DNA of 64,000 nucleotides from CAVOAK01 sp965217615 (GCA_965217615.1 CBDCIT010000048.1:57833-121832); one strand, 5' to 3'. Positions 27,133 to 37,018 are shown, counted from the stretch's first letter. Notes: generated by a model from the sequence alone, not told the origin. A program made the numbers and translations.

Positions 27133-27945
27133 ATGGCCAAGAAAATCGCGCTGCTTACGCTGCATGGCATGGGAGACAAGAAAAGGGACTATCACAGGGA
27201 GCTGGAAGAAAATGTATCGGGACGTATTGGTGCCGATGCATGGTCCGAAATACATTTCTCCAGCATCTTCTATTCGGACGTCTTTCAGAACGCCCAGACA
27301 AAGCTCTTCAAACGAGTGGAATCCAAGGTCGACAGCAAGAAGCTCAGAAAATTCCTGCTTTACGGTTTCGGCGATGCGGGCGGGCTCGAACATTCCAGAA
27401 CTATCCCGAACAGCGCCTACAAGACCGTTCAAGAACGCATCTTCGAGGCTATGGGCGTGGCCTTTGCCGCGCTCGGCAACAAGTCTGCGCCCGTGGTTCT
27501 GATCGCCCAATCTCTCGGCTGCCAAGTCATCTCCAACTACATCTGGGACGCACAGCATCACGCGAAACGACTGCCTGGTATTTTGAAACACGAACACGGA
27601 AACCTTGATCCGAGAGATTTGCGGTTCCGCAAGCTCAGCTCACTTAGGGCCTTGATCACGACAGGATGCAACATACCGATCTTTGTTGGCGGCCTGCCAA
27701 GAGCGCAAATCAAACCCATTAAGGCACCTAACCAAAACTTCGTTTGGGAGAACTATTACGACGAAGACGATCCGCTGGGCTGGCCGATTCGAGAGTTGAG
27801 TGACGGATACAAGGCGCTGGTCACGGATATTGAAGTCAACGTCGGCGGACTATTCACAAGTTGGAACCCATTCAGCCACGGACAGTACTGGGGCGACGGC
27901 GATGTCCAGGAACCGCTAGCGAAGCACCTGCTTTCGCTACTTTAG
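27133..27945 (+). CDS. Alpha/beta-hydrolase-fold protein
   Basis: A 270-aa predicted serine hydrolase. The first strand and oxyanion region are KKIALLTLHGMGDKKRDYH. The nucleophile elbow is VVLIAQSLGCQVISNYIWD (A-x-S-x-G). No close named family is recognised. I chose the start MAKKIALL at 27133 because AGGGAG precedes it; the longer frame from 27019 adds 38 unlikely residues. It stands 100 bp upstream of a TPR gene in the same direction. Confidence 0.75.
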   Translation: MAKKIALLTLHGMGDKKRDYHRELEENVSGRIGADAWSEIHFSSIFYSDVFQNAQTKLFKRVESKVDSKKLRKFLLYGFGDAGGLEHSRTIPNSAYKTVQERIFEAMGVAFAALGNKSAPVVLIAQSLGCQVISNYIWDAQHHAKRLPGILKHEHGNLDPRDLRFRKLSSLRALITTGCNIPIFVGGLPRAQIKPIKAPNQNFVWENYYDEDDPLGWPIRELSDGYKALVTDIEVNVGGLFTSWNPFSHGQYWGDGDVQEPLAKHLLSLL

Positions 27946-28048
27946 GCGAGGGAGCACCCTACCGCATTGCGCCGCGATGGTTACGCGGCTCCGGCATAGT
28001 CGTATACTCGCGACGGCCCTCCCATGAACTGCTACGGATTTGCGCGCC

Positions 28049-28642
28049 ATGTTCTTTGACGAGTTTTACAGGTCCGGTCGCGCAGTCATCAAAACTGCGT
28101 ACCCCACGCTTATTCTTGCATTCACTTTGGCCTCGCCCGCCCTTGGCGACCAAACCGATGGCCGCCTCGATGGGTTGTTCGCCCGGCTTCTCACGTCGGA
28201 CGACAGCACGCAAGCGCGAGAGATCGAACAGGAGATTTGGAATATTTGGTTCCACTATGAAGGTCAGGGCGATGAAGTCGACTCGCTGCTGAGCCGTGGA
28301 AGATACGCGATCGCCAGCGAACAGCTCGAGTTTGCTGAAAACCTGTATAGTCGGTTGATCGAAATCGCGCCGGCGTTCGCAGAGGGATGGAATCGCCGGG
28401 CGACGGTTCGCTATATGCGCGGTGACTTCAAGGGATCAATCGCGGACATCGAAGCGACGTTGAAGCTGGAGCCGCGGCATTTCGGGGCGATTTCTGGACT
28501 CGGGCTGTGCCGCATTGCACTGGAGGATCTTGCAGGCGCCGCGAATGCCTTTCGCGAGGTACTGGCGATCAATCCCAATGCAACGGGACCGAAATTCAAC
28601 CTCGAAGCGATCGAACAGATGTTGAAAGACGATTCCATCTAG
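28049..28642 (+). CDS. Exported TPR-repeat protein
   Basis: A protein of about 197 aa with an N-terminal hydrophobic segment AYPTLILAFTLASPALG, probably a signal peptide or anchor. Tetratricopeptide repeats follow at about residues 85-180: SEQLEFAENLYSRLIEIAPAFAEGWNRRATVRYMRGDF, GSIADIEATLKLEPRHFGAISGLGLC, and LAGAANAFREVLAINPN. It is probably a protein-interaction module in the periplasm. The stop is immediately followed by the ATG of the TauD-type gene, so the two are translated from one message. Confidence 0.85.
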   Translation: MFFDEFYRSGRAVIKTAYPTLILAFTLASPALGDQTDGRLDGLFARLLTSDDSTQAREIEQEIWNIWFHYEGQGDEVDSLLSRGRYAIASEQLEFAENLYSRLIEIAPAFAEGWNRRATVRYMRGDFKGSIADIEATLKLEPRHFGAISGLGLCRIALEDLAGAANAFREVLAINPNATGPKFNLEAIEQMLKDDSI

Positions 28643-29716
28643 ATGGCGCAGGAATTAAGGCAAACCATCGACGGACCGGGAGCCTGGATCGGTCCGAAGA
28701 TCCAAGACGACACCTCCTGGACTCATCACCTCGACAAGACGACGGTTGCAGAGATCGACGCCGCACTCGCAAATCTAAAAGGTATCGGCGCGCGCATACC
28801 TTTTCACGCCGATGCGTTCCCGCTTCCGACATTTGCCTCCAAGCTCGACCGGATTCTCGAGGAGATTGAAGAAGGGCACGGCTTTGCATTGCTCCGCGGC
28901 CTGCCCCGTGAGCGATACACCGACGAGGAATGCGCACTCATCTATTGGGGGATCGGCGCACATCTCGGCAACCCGGTCTCGCAAAATGCGCGCGGCCATC
29001 GCCTGGGACACGTTCGCGACGAGGGTCGTTCCTACGAAGACCCCAACGCGCGCGGCTACCAAACCAACCAGCAGATGGATTTCCACTGCGACCTTCTGCC
29101 GGTCGACGTCTTGGGATTGTTCTGCCTGCGCACCGCCAAATCCGGCGGCATTAGCGCGCTCGTCAGCGCGCTCACCATCCACAACGTGCTTGGTGCGGAA
29201 CGGCCGGACCTTCTGGAGACTGCCTACGGCCACTTCAACGTCGATTGGCGGAGCGAGGAGCCGGAAGGTGAGCAACCCTGGTACAGCATCCCGATGTTCA
29301 GTGCTCGCGAAGACCACGTCTCTTCGCGATTTTGCAGCCGTCAATACTACGAGTCGGTGACACGGTTTGACGACGCCCTGGCACTGACGAAACGTCAGCG
29401 CGAAACGCTGGATAAGGTCCAAGAGATCGCCAATCGACCCGAGCTACGACTCTCCATGTCTTTCGAGGAAGGCGACATACAGTTTCTCAATAACCATATG
29501 ATCCTGCACTCGCGCGAGGCCTTCGTGGACTACGACGAAGCCGAGCGAAAGCGCCATCTGCTGCGTATGTGGATCGCTGTGTCCGACGAACGGCGGCGGC
29601 CCCTGTCGGACGAACTGGCTGGGCGTTACCGATGGGTGCAGGCGGGCGGAATTCCTATGAAGCCGGCGGTGAACGATCGCGCAGCGACCGGCATCAAGGG
29701 CACGCAACGGGGTTAG
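28643..29716 (+). CDS. TauD/TfdA-family dioxygenase
   Basis: A 357-aa Fe(II)-dependent oxygenase. The metal motif is H148-x-D150 in NQQMDFHCDLLPVDVLGLFCL, and the distal His is probably in FLNNHMILHSREAFVDY. The Arg in KRHLLRMWIAV probably binds 2-oxoglutarate. This longer subtype (GFALLRGLPRERYTDEE...YWGIGAHLGNPVSQNARG) resembles the gamma-butyrobetaine/clavaminate-like branch of TauD; the substrate is unknown. Its ATG touches the stop of the TPR gene. It is not closely similar to the other TauD-type protein at 20699. Confidence 0.9.
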   Translation: MAQELRQTIDGPGAWIGPKIQDDTSWTHHLDKTTVAEIDAALANLKGIGARIPFHADAFPLPTFASKLDRILEEIEEGHGFALLRGLPRERYTDEECALIYWGIGAHLGNPVSQNARGHRLGHVRDEGRSYEDPNARGYQTNQQMDFHCDLLPVDVLGLFCLRTAKSGGISALVSALTIHNVLGAERPDLLETAYGHFNVDWRSEEPEGEQPWYSIPMFSAREDHVSSRFCSRQYYESVTRFDDALALTKRQRETLDKVQEIANRPELRLSMSFEEGDIQFLNNHMILHSREAFVDYDEAERKRHLLRMWIAVSDERRRPLSDELAGRYRWVQAGGIPMKPAVNDRAATGIKGTQRG

Positions 29717-30042
29717 TTTGCTGCTTCTCGCAGCCAATCTTCCTTTGGCAGTTGATTAGTTGAGGAAGCCGGCCGCTGCCTTGACCGAACAGTGTTTCTT
29801 GCGCTGCGCAAGAACCAATCGGTCCGCGACAATTTCGGCCACAGTGTTGGGACGGGTCAGCCTCATCCCACCGCTCTCCGCACTGCGACGTCGCAGGCGC
29901 GACTTAGCTCAGGCTGAAGAGTAGGGATAAGACGAGCATTCGGGAAATCTTTTCTTGGAAGGACGTAGAACCACTACGGATGATTGCGTTAGTGTTCTTG
30001 ACGTCGTCAGGCACGTCCGGCGCGGAAAATGGAGCGGAGACA
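29717..30042. other. Intergenic region, no clear gene
   Basis: About 325 bp without a supported gene. A short minus-strand frame (29756-29866, 36 codons, MRLTRPNTVAEIVADRLV...) has gene-like codon use and may be the remnant of a C-terminus, but nothing identifies it. Confidence 0.4.
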
Positions 30043-31364
30043 ATGGCGCAGTGGGACGAAATTCAAGTCAACGAAGAGGATCGCAAGGCGATCGACAATA
30101 CGAAGGCATTGATCGAGCAGCGGATGGCGCGGCTGAGAAACGTTGTGCCCGCGGTCATCGATCTCACATGTCGTGAATGCGTGTTGCCGGCGACCTACGG
30201 CCACACGTTGGATGACAAGAAGAGGTTGCTCGCGCTTGCGCGTGGCTTCGGGCTCACCGATCTCTTGGTCGCCACCTTCTACGGATTTCACAATGTCGAC
30301 ATCGAGTTCCTGCGCCACCTGGCGGCCGAGCGCGTCGATATGGACGGATTGTTCGCCTTCATTACCGAGGCGCGCAACACACATGATGGCGAGCCAGTCG
30401 AACCAAACGACGGCATGCGTGAGGTTCTCGACGCAGGTATGCCCAACGTCATGTTTGATCTTCGTATCTACCCAAAAGCTCACGCGGAGGCGGGCCGCGA
30501 TTCGGAGGACGCACTACGCGATATCGAGCGGAGCATTCTCTTCATGCGCGAGAAATTGCCCGCGGAATCAGCCCGGCGCGGCCGCATATACGTCAATCTT
30601 GCGGATTTCTTCAATACCTATGACGAATATCCTGAGTTCCATCTGCGTGTGCTGAAGCTACTGCAGACGATGCCGATCGGCGCAATTCTGTACGAGGATT
30701 CGAGAGGAACTCATTTCCATTGCAGACTTACGAGATCGTGAAGCTCCTCCGGCGCTACAACCCCACACCGCGCAAGATCCTGGTCCATCCTCATTCGGGC
30801 AACGGGCTTGAGGATGCGGCCATGATCGACGCCATTCTCGGCGGTGCTGACGGCATATGGGCCGCCCTCACGCCTCACGGCGGGCAGATCGGACATGGCT
30901 CGTCGCTCATGCTGTTGTCTAATCTGCTGAGGGCCGGCAATCTCCATATCAAGGATACGTACGCACTCGAACGCCTTATGCACACCGCTGAAGAGATGTC
31001 GAAAATTCATACCGGCGGCGAGGGCATTGACAAGAATTACCCCGTGGTTGGCGAACTCGCCTACCGCTACATCGACCGGAATTTTCTACAACGCGACCGG
31101 GCCTGCGACCTGCCGCCTGAATCGATAGGGAGAAGCGAAGGTTGGCGTCTCACGCCCGGGTGGTCGCCTCCGTATACGATCAGCCAGCGCCTGAAGGAGC
31201 TCGGTTATCCGAACGAAGTGTTCGAGGACGAAACTCTGCTTCAGACGATCCGGCTAGTCATGTCCGACGTCAATCTGGAGGGCCGCCACGCCCGCTTCGA
31301 GACCGTGGATGAGATTGCAAGGCTGGTCGAGGACGCAAAGGAACGGTGCGCTAGCAACGCCTGA
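30043..31364 (+). pseudogene. HMGL-like (aldolase-type TIM barrel) lyase, frameshifted
   Basis: Two overlapping frames together make one protein of the HMG-CoA lyase / isopropylmalate synthase superfamily. Part 1 (30043-about 30718) begins MAQWDEIQVNEEDRKAIDNTK and has DLTCRECVLPATYGHTLDDKKRLL in place of the usual D-x-T-x-R-D start. Part 2 (from about 30720) has the His-x-His metal motif in KILVHPHSGNGLEDAAMIDAILGGADGIWAALTPHGGQIGHGSS. The frames join near 30715-30725 (HFH / LQTYEIVKLL), where one or two bases have been lost or gained. It is either a real pseudogene or an assembly error. The start ATG follows GGAG. Confidence 0.8.
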
Positions 31365-31441
31365 TGTCCGCTATGGGTCATAAGCGGACGTTCCGGCAAT
31401 GCGTCATGAATGACTGCTTTTGGCCGGCAAGCGGACATCAC
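31363..31441. repeat. Dispersed palindromic intergenic repeat, copy 2
   Basis: Starts ATGTCCGCTATGGGTCATAA and ends GGCAAGCGGACATC, so the ends are inverted copies of each other. It aligns with 20461-20540 across about 80 bp. It begins exactly at the stop of the HMGL-like gene. Confidence 0.75.
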
Positions 31442-31536
31442 CTCGCGTCGGATGCTCTAGATCCCCCGAACCAGTTGATGCCGACGCTAAAGGCAATTCC
31501 CCCAACCCCAGCGGATTGCAATTGGGATTACCTGTT

Positions 31537-33105
31537 TCACGTGGTGTTGCTATCCGCCGCGCTTAGGTGTCGGGGTACGCGAGTCGCAAGAACCAGCACT
31601 ATGAAGGCTAGCGCGAGAGCAACCAAATAGGCGTTCTGTAGCGAACCCGCGAGCAAATTGACTAATCCCTCCAAGGCATCCGGTTGAAACGCGATGCGCC
31701 GATCCGGGTCCATGATCGCCTCGACCATTTCAGGTGCACCGGGCGGGCCGGCACGGATACCGAAATTGATGATGGCACCGAAGAGCGCTGCACCAATGGC
31801 CTGACCGAGCATCCGGCTGAAATAGAGCGAGGAGGTTGCAATCCCACGCTGTTGGTAGTCGACACTGGACTGAACCGAAATAATATAGGTGGTGTGACTG
31901 AAGCCAAAGCCAGCGCCCACCAACATCGCAGCGATGTTTAACCAAACCAGCCCGTTTGCTGGCGTCTGCAGGGACAAGGCAAGGCAGCCAAGAATTACCG
32001 ACGCTGCACCGGTGATGACGGTCGTTCTGTAAGACGTGTAGATCATCAAACGCCCGCCAATCGCCGCGCAGGCCGACCAGGCGAGCGACATCGTCACAAG
32101 CGCCACAGCGACTGCAGTCGTCGATGCGCCAACCACGCCTTGCACATGGGCCGGCAAGTAGGCGATGACGACCATCGTTATTGCGCCGAGCGTCATTCCG
32201 GCTGAAACGCCGATGGCAATCAGCGGATTGCGTATCAGATCGAGCGGGATGATCGGCTCTGGCCCGCGGCGTTCCTGGAAGATCAGCCCAACGGTCGTAA
32301 GGAGAGCGAGGACCAGAAGCGAACCGTTGAGAGTCGCCGACCAGTTGGCGCCTTGTACCATCACCATCATGAAGGCGCCGCTACTTAGCATCAGCAATAT
32401 CGCACCGAGATAGTCGATACTGTGGACGCGCCGCTGTGCGGCTTCCCGGTAAAAGATCTGGATCATGGCAAGCGATACCACGCCGAGCGGGATATTGACC
32501 CAAAACACCCAGCTCCAATCGAACCGGGCGACGATGAGAGCACCGAGCGCCGGACCGGCAATTGCGGAGATTGCCCAAACGCTGGCCAACTGCCCCTGTA
32601 CCCGTGCGCGTTGCTCGGACGTGTAGATGTCGCCGACGATCGTATGCGCAAGCGGCAGAATTGCGCCGCCACCAAGTCCTTGCAGAGTGCGATAGATGAT
32701 CAGCTCCGGCATGCTGGTGGACAGACCGCAGAGCAGTGAGGCGAGCAGAAACAGGATCGTCCCGGTGGCGAGAACGCGACGCCTGCCGTAGAGATCGGCG
32801 AGCTTGCCGTAAACCGGGGTGGTTACTGCCATGGCCAGCACAAACCCGCCGAACACCCAGCTATAGAGGTGGAAACCGCCGAGCTGTGGCAGGATCGAGG
32901 GCATCGCCGTGGCGACAATGTGTATTTCAATGGCCGTCATGAAGGTCGTCGCCATGATCGCGGCAAACACCAAGCGTCGGCGGCCCGGCGATAGGACCTT
33001 GCTCTCGATAGACGATCCACCGTCGGCATCGCGAGTTTCGGCGGTGACGTCTGACGAAGGAGTTCCGGTGAGGCTTGCGGAGCCATTGCGGGTTTGCTCG
33101 ACCAT
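31537..33105 (-). CDS. MFS drug transporter, DHA2 (EmrB/QacA) type
   Basis: A 522-aa, 14-helix proton-driven efflux pump of the inner membrane. Typical signatures are ATTFMTAIEIHIVATAMPSILPQLGGFHLYSWVFGGFVLAMAVTTPVYGKLADLYGRRRVL (motif A is GKLADLYGRRRVL) and LQGLGGGAILPLAHTIVGDIYTSEQRARVQG in helices 4-5. The hydrophilic N-terminus has 40 residues. No repressor gene is adjacent. The ligand is unknown. It is divergent from the ADP-ribosylglycohydrolase-like gene, with 209 bp between them. Confidence 0.92.
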   Translation of the reverse strand: MVEQTRNGSASLTGTPSSDVTAETRDADGGSSIESKVLSPGRRRLVFAAIMATTFMTAIEIHIVATAMPSILPQLGGFHLYSWVFGGFVLAMAVTTPVYGKLADLYGRRRVLATGTILFLLASLLCGLSTSMPELIIYRTLQGLGGGAILPLAHTIVGDIYTSEQRARVQGQLASVWAISAIAGPALGALIVARFDWSWVFWVNIPLGVVSLAMIQIFYREAAQRRVHSIDYLGAILLMLSSGAFMMVMVQGANWSATLNGSLLVLALLTTVGLIFQERRGPEPIIPLDLIRNPLIAIGVSAGMTLGAITMVVIAYLPAHVQGVVGASTTAVAVALVTMSLAWSACAAIGGRLMIYTSYRTTVITGAASVILGCLALSLQTPANGLVWLNIAAMLVGAGFGFSHTTYIISVQSSVDYQQRGIATSSLYFSRMLGQAIGAALFGAIINFGIRAGPPGAPEMVEAIMDPDRRIAFQPDALEGLVNLLAGSLQNAYLVALALAFIVLVLATRVPRHLSAADSNTT

Positions 33106-33314
33106 GGAGCCTGTCTTAGCGCATTAGGCACGTGTGAGCGAGATGCGCTCTAATAAGGCGCCGCATTCAAGCGTCTGTCTTGACGGCCCCCCGCAAGTGC
33201 TCGACCATTCACAAAAGCCATTAGACGCAAATCGAAGACGCGCATGTGCGAGGTATCGGATCTGTTTATGGAGACACAGTGCATACGCGCGCGGCGCGTC
33301 AAGGAGAGTGATAT

Positions 33315-34340
33315 ATGACGGATAGTGCACGCAAGGATCGCGCGATGGGTGCGATCATCGGCAATCTTGTTGCCGAGGCGCTCGGACTCGGTTGTCACTG
33401 GTATTGCGACCTAGACGCCTTCAAGCGCGAGTGCGGGCCCTGGGTGTCCGACTACATGGACCAGAAGACCGACCGCGCGGACACGTTCGGCGATGTCGCG
33501 CGCCTGCGCCACGAATACGGCTTGCGGGCCGGCGATGTGTCACAGACCGGCGAGGTCTTCATCATGCTGCTGGAGTCCATCGCCGAATGCGGCAAGTACG
33601 ACCAGGAGGATTTCACGCGCCGGCTCGATGAGCTCCTGGCAACACTCGACGGCACCAACATGTCCGGCCGATTTACCAACTGGTTTTTGCGCGACGTCTG
33701 GAAGCAGCGCAACGAAGGCGTGCCGTGGAGCGAATGCGGCGGACATTGCGACAACCAGGAAGCGGCCAATCATGGGACGGCTCTTGCGGCCTGGCTCGCG
33801 GGCGACACGGAACGGTTGCTTGAAGTTGCCAACCCCATGGTCAGGCTTACGCACCGCGACATGTCGGTGGTCGGTCAGTCGCTCGCCTTTATTCTGACGA
33901 CGGCGGCGTTCATCGATGGCGTTTCGATCAACGACATCAGTGCGCACATGATCGAGATGGCGCATGACCCCAAGGTCAGGACGAGTGTCCCGTCGTTCGA
34001 TACGCTAACGCAGATTCGCAACGGTGCGGTCGCGAACGATCCGGAAATCACGATCGAGCCCCACCTCATTTGCCGCATCGTCGGCCTGCCCTGCACCATG
34101 GGTTTCCAGCTTCCGGCGGTTCACTTCTTTGTCCACCGTTATCCGGACAATTTCGAGATGGCCGTACTCTCGGCAGTCAACGGCGGCTGCAGCAACATGG
34201 AACGGGCCTCGTTGGTCGGCTCGTTGTCGGGCGCCATGGTGGGCCTCTCGGGAATCCCTGAGCGCTACATTACGGGGCTCAAGGACCATGAGCGGCTAAT
34301 CGAACTGGCGGACAAGGTCGCTAGTTTGGAGCTCGCGTAG
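33315..34340 (+). CDS. ADP-ribosylglycohydrolase-like protein with altered metal motifs
   Basis: A 341-aa all-helical protein of the DraG/ARH family, which removes ADP-ribose from proteins or related molecules. The N-terminus RKDRAMGAIIGNLVAEALGLGCHW is family-like. The usual T-D-D-T metal motif is replaced by DVSQTGEV, and the C-terminal G-G-D-x-D-T is replaced by AVNGGCSNMERASLVGSLSGAMVG. So the di-magnesium site looks absent and the catalytic role is doubtful. GGAGAG precedes the ATG. An O-methyltransferase gene follows 17 bp later, suggesting an operon with it and the MFS gene. Confidence 0.82.
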   Translation: MTDSARKDRAMGAIIGNLVAEALGLGCHWYCDLDAFKRECGPWVSDYMDQKTDRADTFGDVARLRHEYGLRAGDVSQTGEVFIMLLESIAECGKYDQEDFTRRLDELLATLDGTNMSGRFTNWFLRDVWKQRNEGVPWSECGGHCDNQEAANHGTALAAWLAGDTERLLEVANPMVRLTHRDMSVVGQSLAFILTTAAFIDGVSINDISAHMIEMAHDPKVRTSVPSFDTLTQIRNGAVANDPEITIEPHLICRIVGLPCTMGFQLPAVHFFVHRYPDNFEMAVLSAVNGGCSNMERASLVGSLSGAMVGLSGIPERYITGLKDHERLIELADKVASLELA

Positions 34341-34357
34341 CCATAGGAGACTTCCCA

Positions 34358-35020
34358 ATGATAAGCACGGCGCTCAAACGAGCAGAAGAGCTTTACGACT
34401 ATCTCGTTGAAATGTCCGTCCATGAGACGGCGGTCGCCAGACGGCAACGGCAGGAAACTGAGGCGCTGCCGTCGCCCATGCACATTTCCCAGGAACAAGC
34501 GCAATTCTTCTCGTTTCTTATTCCGTTGATCGGTGCGAAAAAGGCGTTGGAGGTTGGTACATTTACCGGCACCTCGGCGCTGGCTATTGCATCGGCTTTG
34601 CCGTCCGATGGCCGGCTTATTTGCTGCGACGTCAGCGAAGAGTGGACGGACATTGCCAAGCGGTACAGGGCCGAGGCCGGCGTAGCCGAAAAAATCGACC
34701 TGCGTCTGAAGCCTGCCGTCGAGACACTGGATGCGCTCATTGAGGCCCGCGAAGGCGGCACTTTCGACTTCGCCTTCATCGATGCCGACAAGACCAACTA
34801 CGACAATTATTACGAGCGCGCATTGACGCTTCTGCGACCCAATGTCGTTGTCGCGATCGACAATGTCCTGTGGAGCGGCGCAGTGATCGACGAAGAAAGT
34901 ACCGATGAAAGCACCGAAGCAATTCGTGCTCTCAATAAAAAGATCCGCGACGACAATCGGGTCGGGGCCTGCATGTTGTTCGTCGGTGATGGCATGACCG
35001 TGGCGCGTAAGATCGCGTGA
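34358..35020 (+). CDS. O-methyltransferase (class I, caffeoyl-CoA OMT-like)
   Basis: A 220-aa SAM-dependent methyltransferase. The SAM-binding motif I is KKALEVGTFTGTSALAIASALP, and FDFAFIDADKTNYDNYYERAL carries the metal-binding Asp pair typical of the catechol/caffeoyl-CoA O-methyltransferase group. NVLWSGAVIDEES is the third conserved segment. It would methylate a small catechol-like hydroxyl in the cytoplasm; the substrate is unknown. ATAGGAG precedes the ATG. It lies between the ADP-ribosylglycohydrolase-like and Bcr/CflA genes with short gaps. Confidence 0.92.
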   Translation: MISTALKRAEELYDYLVEMSVHETAVARRQRQETEALPSPMHISQEQAQFFSFLIPLIGAKKALEVGTFTGTSALAIASALPSDGRLICCDVSEEWTDIAKRYRAEAGVAEKIDLRLKPAVETLDALIEAREGGTFDFAFIDADKTNYDNYYERALTLLRPNVVVAIDNVLWSGAVIDEESTDESTEAIRALNKKIRDDNRVGACMLFVGDGMTVARKIA

Positions 35021-35060
35021 GCTCGGAGACCAACGACCTCCACGGGCAGGGCAGCGATCC

Positions 35061-36302
35061 ATGAGTCCCGAACGCGTCGATGAGGCTCAAGCGGCTCAAC
35101 CGCGGACCGCCGAGAGCCGATTACTCTCGATGGTAATGGTGCTTGGCTTGCTGTCCACGTTCGCGCCCATTTCCATCGACATGTATCTGCCCAGCCTGCC
35201 AACCATCGGACGCGAGTATTTGGCGTCCACCGGCGACGTCCAATTGACGCTCAGCGCCTTTTTCATCGGTTTTGCCCTCGGCCAACTGTTTTGGGGACCG
35301 CTGTCCGACAAATTCGGCCGACGTCCGATGTTGATTGCCGGCGTAGTCCTATTCATCGTAACGAGCGCCTTGTGCGCTTTGAGCACGAGTATTGAGGCGC
35401 TAACAGGATTCCGCGCGCTCCAGGCATTGGGAGGCGGTGCAGGAACGGTGATCGCCCGGGCAGTCGTTCGAGACCGCTTCGACACCGACCATGGCGCACG
35501 CGTGATGTCCTACATGATGCTTGTCACTGCGTTGGCGCCCCTCTGCGCGCCACTGATTGGCGGCTACGTTCTCCAGTGGTTTGGCTGGAGAATGATCTTT
35601 TGGATCTTGACCGGGTTTGGCGCCATATGCCTGGTCACCCTGTTGGTGGGACTCCCGGAGAGCAACCCGCGCGAACGGCGAAGCAAAGCTGCGATTTGGC
35701 GGGTGTTTGCGGGTTATGCCGGCGTATTCGTCGATTTGCGTGTGGTTGCCAGCCTGCTGACGGGCGGTTTCGCCTTCGCTGGAATGTTTGCCTACATATC
35801 GGGCACACCCTTCGTCTATATCGAACTCTTCGGGGTGCCCCCAGAGGCGTATGGTTATTTGTTTGGCTTGAACATCGTTAGTCTGATGATCGCCGCCTAC
35901 ATCAACGGCAAGCTCGTAATAAGACACGGCACCAAGCGCCTCGTTGTGTTCGGCGCCAGCCTTGCAGCGTGCAGCGGCGGCGCCTTGCTTTATACCGCTT
36001 GGTCAGGGGCCAGCGGTCTGGTCGGAATTGTGATCCCGCTCATCTTCTATCTGGGATCGATCAGCTTCATCTCTGCCAATGCGATTGCGCTCGCAGTTGA
36101 AGGCTACCCAACGAAGGCGGGCACGGTAGTAGCAGTATTCGGCGCCAGTCAGTTTGGCTTCGGCGCAATCGCCGGCACCAGTGTCGGTCAGCTCTACAAC
36201 AACACACCCGTCCCTATGGCTGCGGTGATCGCCGGATGCGGCCTCATCAGCCTGATTTCCGCCCTAATGCTGCTACGTACCCGGGTTCGGGTTCAGACAT
36301 AG
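35061..36302 (+). CDS. Bcr/CflA-family multidrug efflux MFS transporter
   Basis: A 413-aa, 12-helix inner-membrane exporter. Characteristic segments are STFAPISIDMYLPSLPTIGREY, QLFWGPLSDKFGRRPMLIAGVVLF (motif A) and FRALQALGGGAGTVIARAVVRDRF (motif C-like), as in the DHA1 Bcr/CflA group. The gene starts 40 bp after the O-methyltransferase and is probably in the same transcript. The transported compound is unknown. Confidence 0.92.
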   Translation: MSPERVDEAQAAQPRTAESRLLSMVMVLGLLSTFAPISIDMYLPSLPTIGREYLASTGDVQLTLSAFFIGFALGQLFWGPLSDKFGRRPMLIAGVVLFIVTSALCALSTSIEALTGFRALQALGGGAGTVIARAVVRDRFDTDHGARVMSYMMLVTALAPLCAPLIGGYVLQWFGWRMIFWILTGFGAICLVTLLVGLPESNPRERRSKAAIWRVFAGYAGVFVDLRVVASLLTGGFAFAGMFAYISGTPFVYIELFGVPPEAYGYLFGLNIVSLMIAAYINGKLVIRHGTKRLVVFGASLAACSGGALLYTAWSGASGLVGIVIPLIFYLGSISFISANAIALAVEGYPTKAGTVVAVFGASQFGFGAIAGTSVGQLYNNTPVPMAAVIAGCGLISLISALMLLRTRVRVQT

Positions 36303-36552
36303 CTACAGAGCGGGACTGTTGTGATTCACCTCAAGTTGCTGGCAATGTTGAGAATTGACGACGTTCAGCACTTTGGGTGGAAACCGCGCATCCCTCGCGC
36401 GCACCTGAGATTTGCATCGTACGAAGATGGAATTTTCGTTTATGTTTGCGCCGCAGTAGGACAAACTGCAACGGTGCACAAGCGTCATTTGCACAGCTTG
36501 TGCACGGCGGATATGAGGTGAAGGGAGTTGACGCATCGGAGGCGTGTTGCGA

Positions 36553-36921
36553 ATGACTACTGACATGTTGGAATACAAACTGTTTGATGAAGGAGAGGTC
36601 ATCTTCAAGGAGGGAGACATTCCACGATGCGCTTATCTAATTCACGCCGGTGCAGTTGAAGTTGTAATTGACGGTAAGGGCGGAGCGGCAATTGTTGACA
36701 CCTTGGAACCAGGAGAGTTTTTCGGGGAAATGGCGCTAGTTGACAATGAACCGCGATCTGCGACGGCGATTGCGAAAGTTCCGACGACCTACGCCACAGT
36801 TTCCAAGGAAGACTTCGAAGGGGTCTTCAATCAGGCGGAACCATTGACTCGGGCAATGCTAGAATTGCTCGTAAAGAGACTTCGAAAGACAACCCGCGTT
36901 GGGGGCGCCGGCGCGACTTAA
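36553..36921 (+). CDS. Stand-alone cyclic-nucleotide-binding-domain protein
   Basis: A 122-aa protein that is little more than one cNMP-binding domain (CAP-like beta roll). Residues FDEGEVIFKEGDIPRCAYLIHAGAVEVV form the first strands, and PGEFFGEMALVDNEPRSATAIA is the phosphate-binding cassette with the conserved Glu and Arg. No DNA-binding helix-turn-helix is present, so it is probably a sensor or partner rather than a transcription factor. A second such protein lies at 40953. The 250 bp upstream hold no clear gene. Confidence 0.88.
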   Translation: MTTDMLEYKLFDEGEVIFKEGDIPRCAYLIHAGAVEVVIDGKGGAAIVDTLEPGEFFGEMALVDNEPRSATAIAKVPTTYATVSKEDFEGVFNQAEPLTRAMLELLVKRLRKTTRVGGAGAT

Positions 36922-37018
36922 CTCGACGCCGCTATTGCCAGAACCCTGCGCGCTGGCAACCAGTTATTTGGAAGTAACGTGCCAGGCACCACGCAGATCG
37001 ACACCAAAGGACCGTGAG

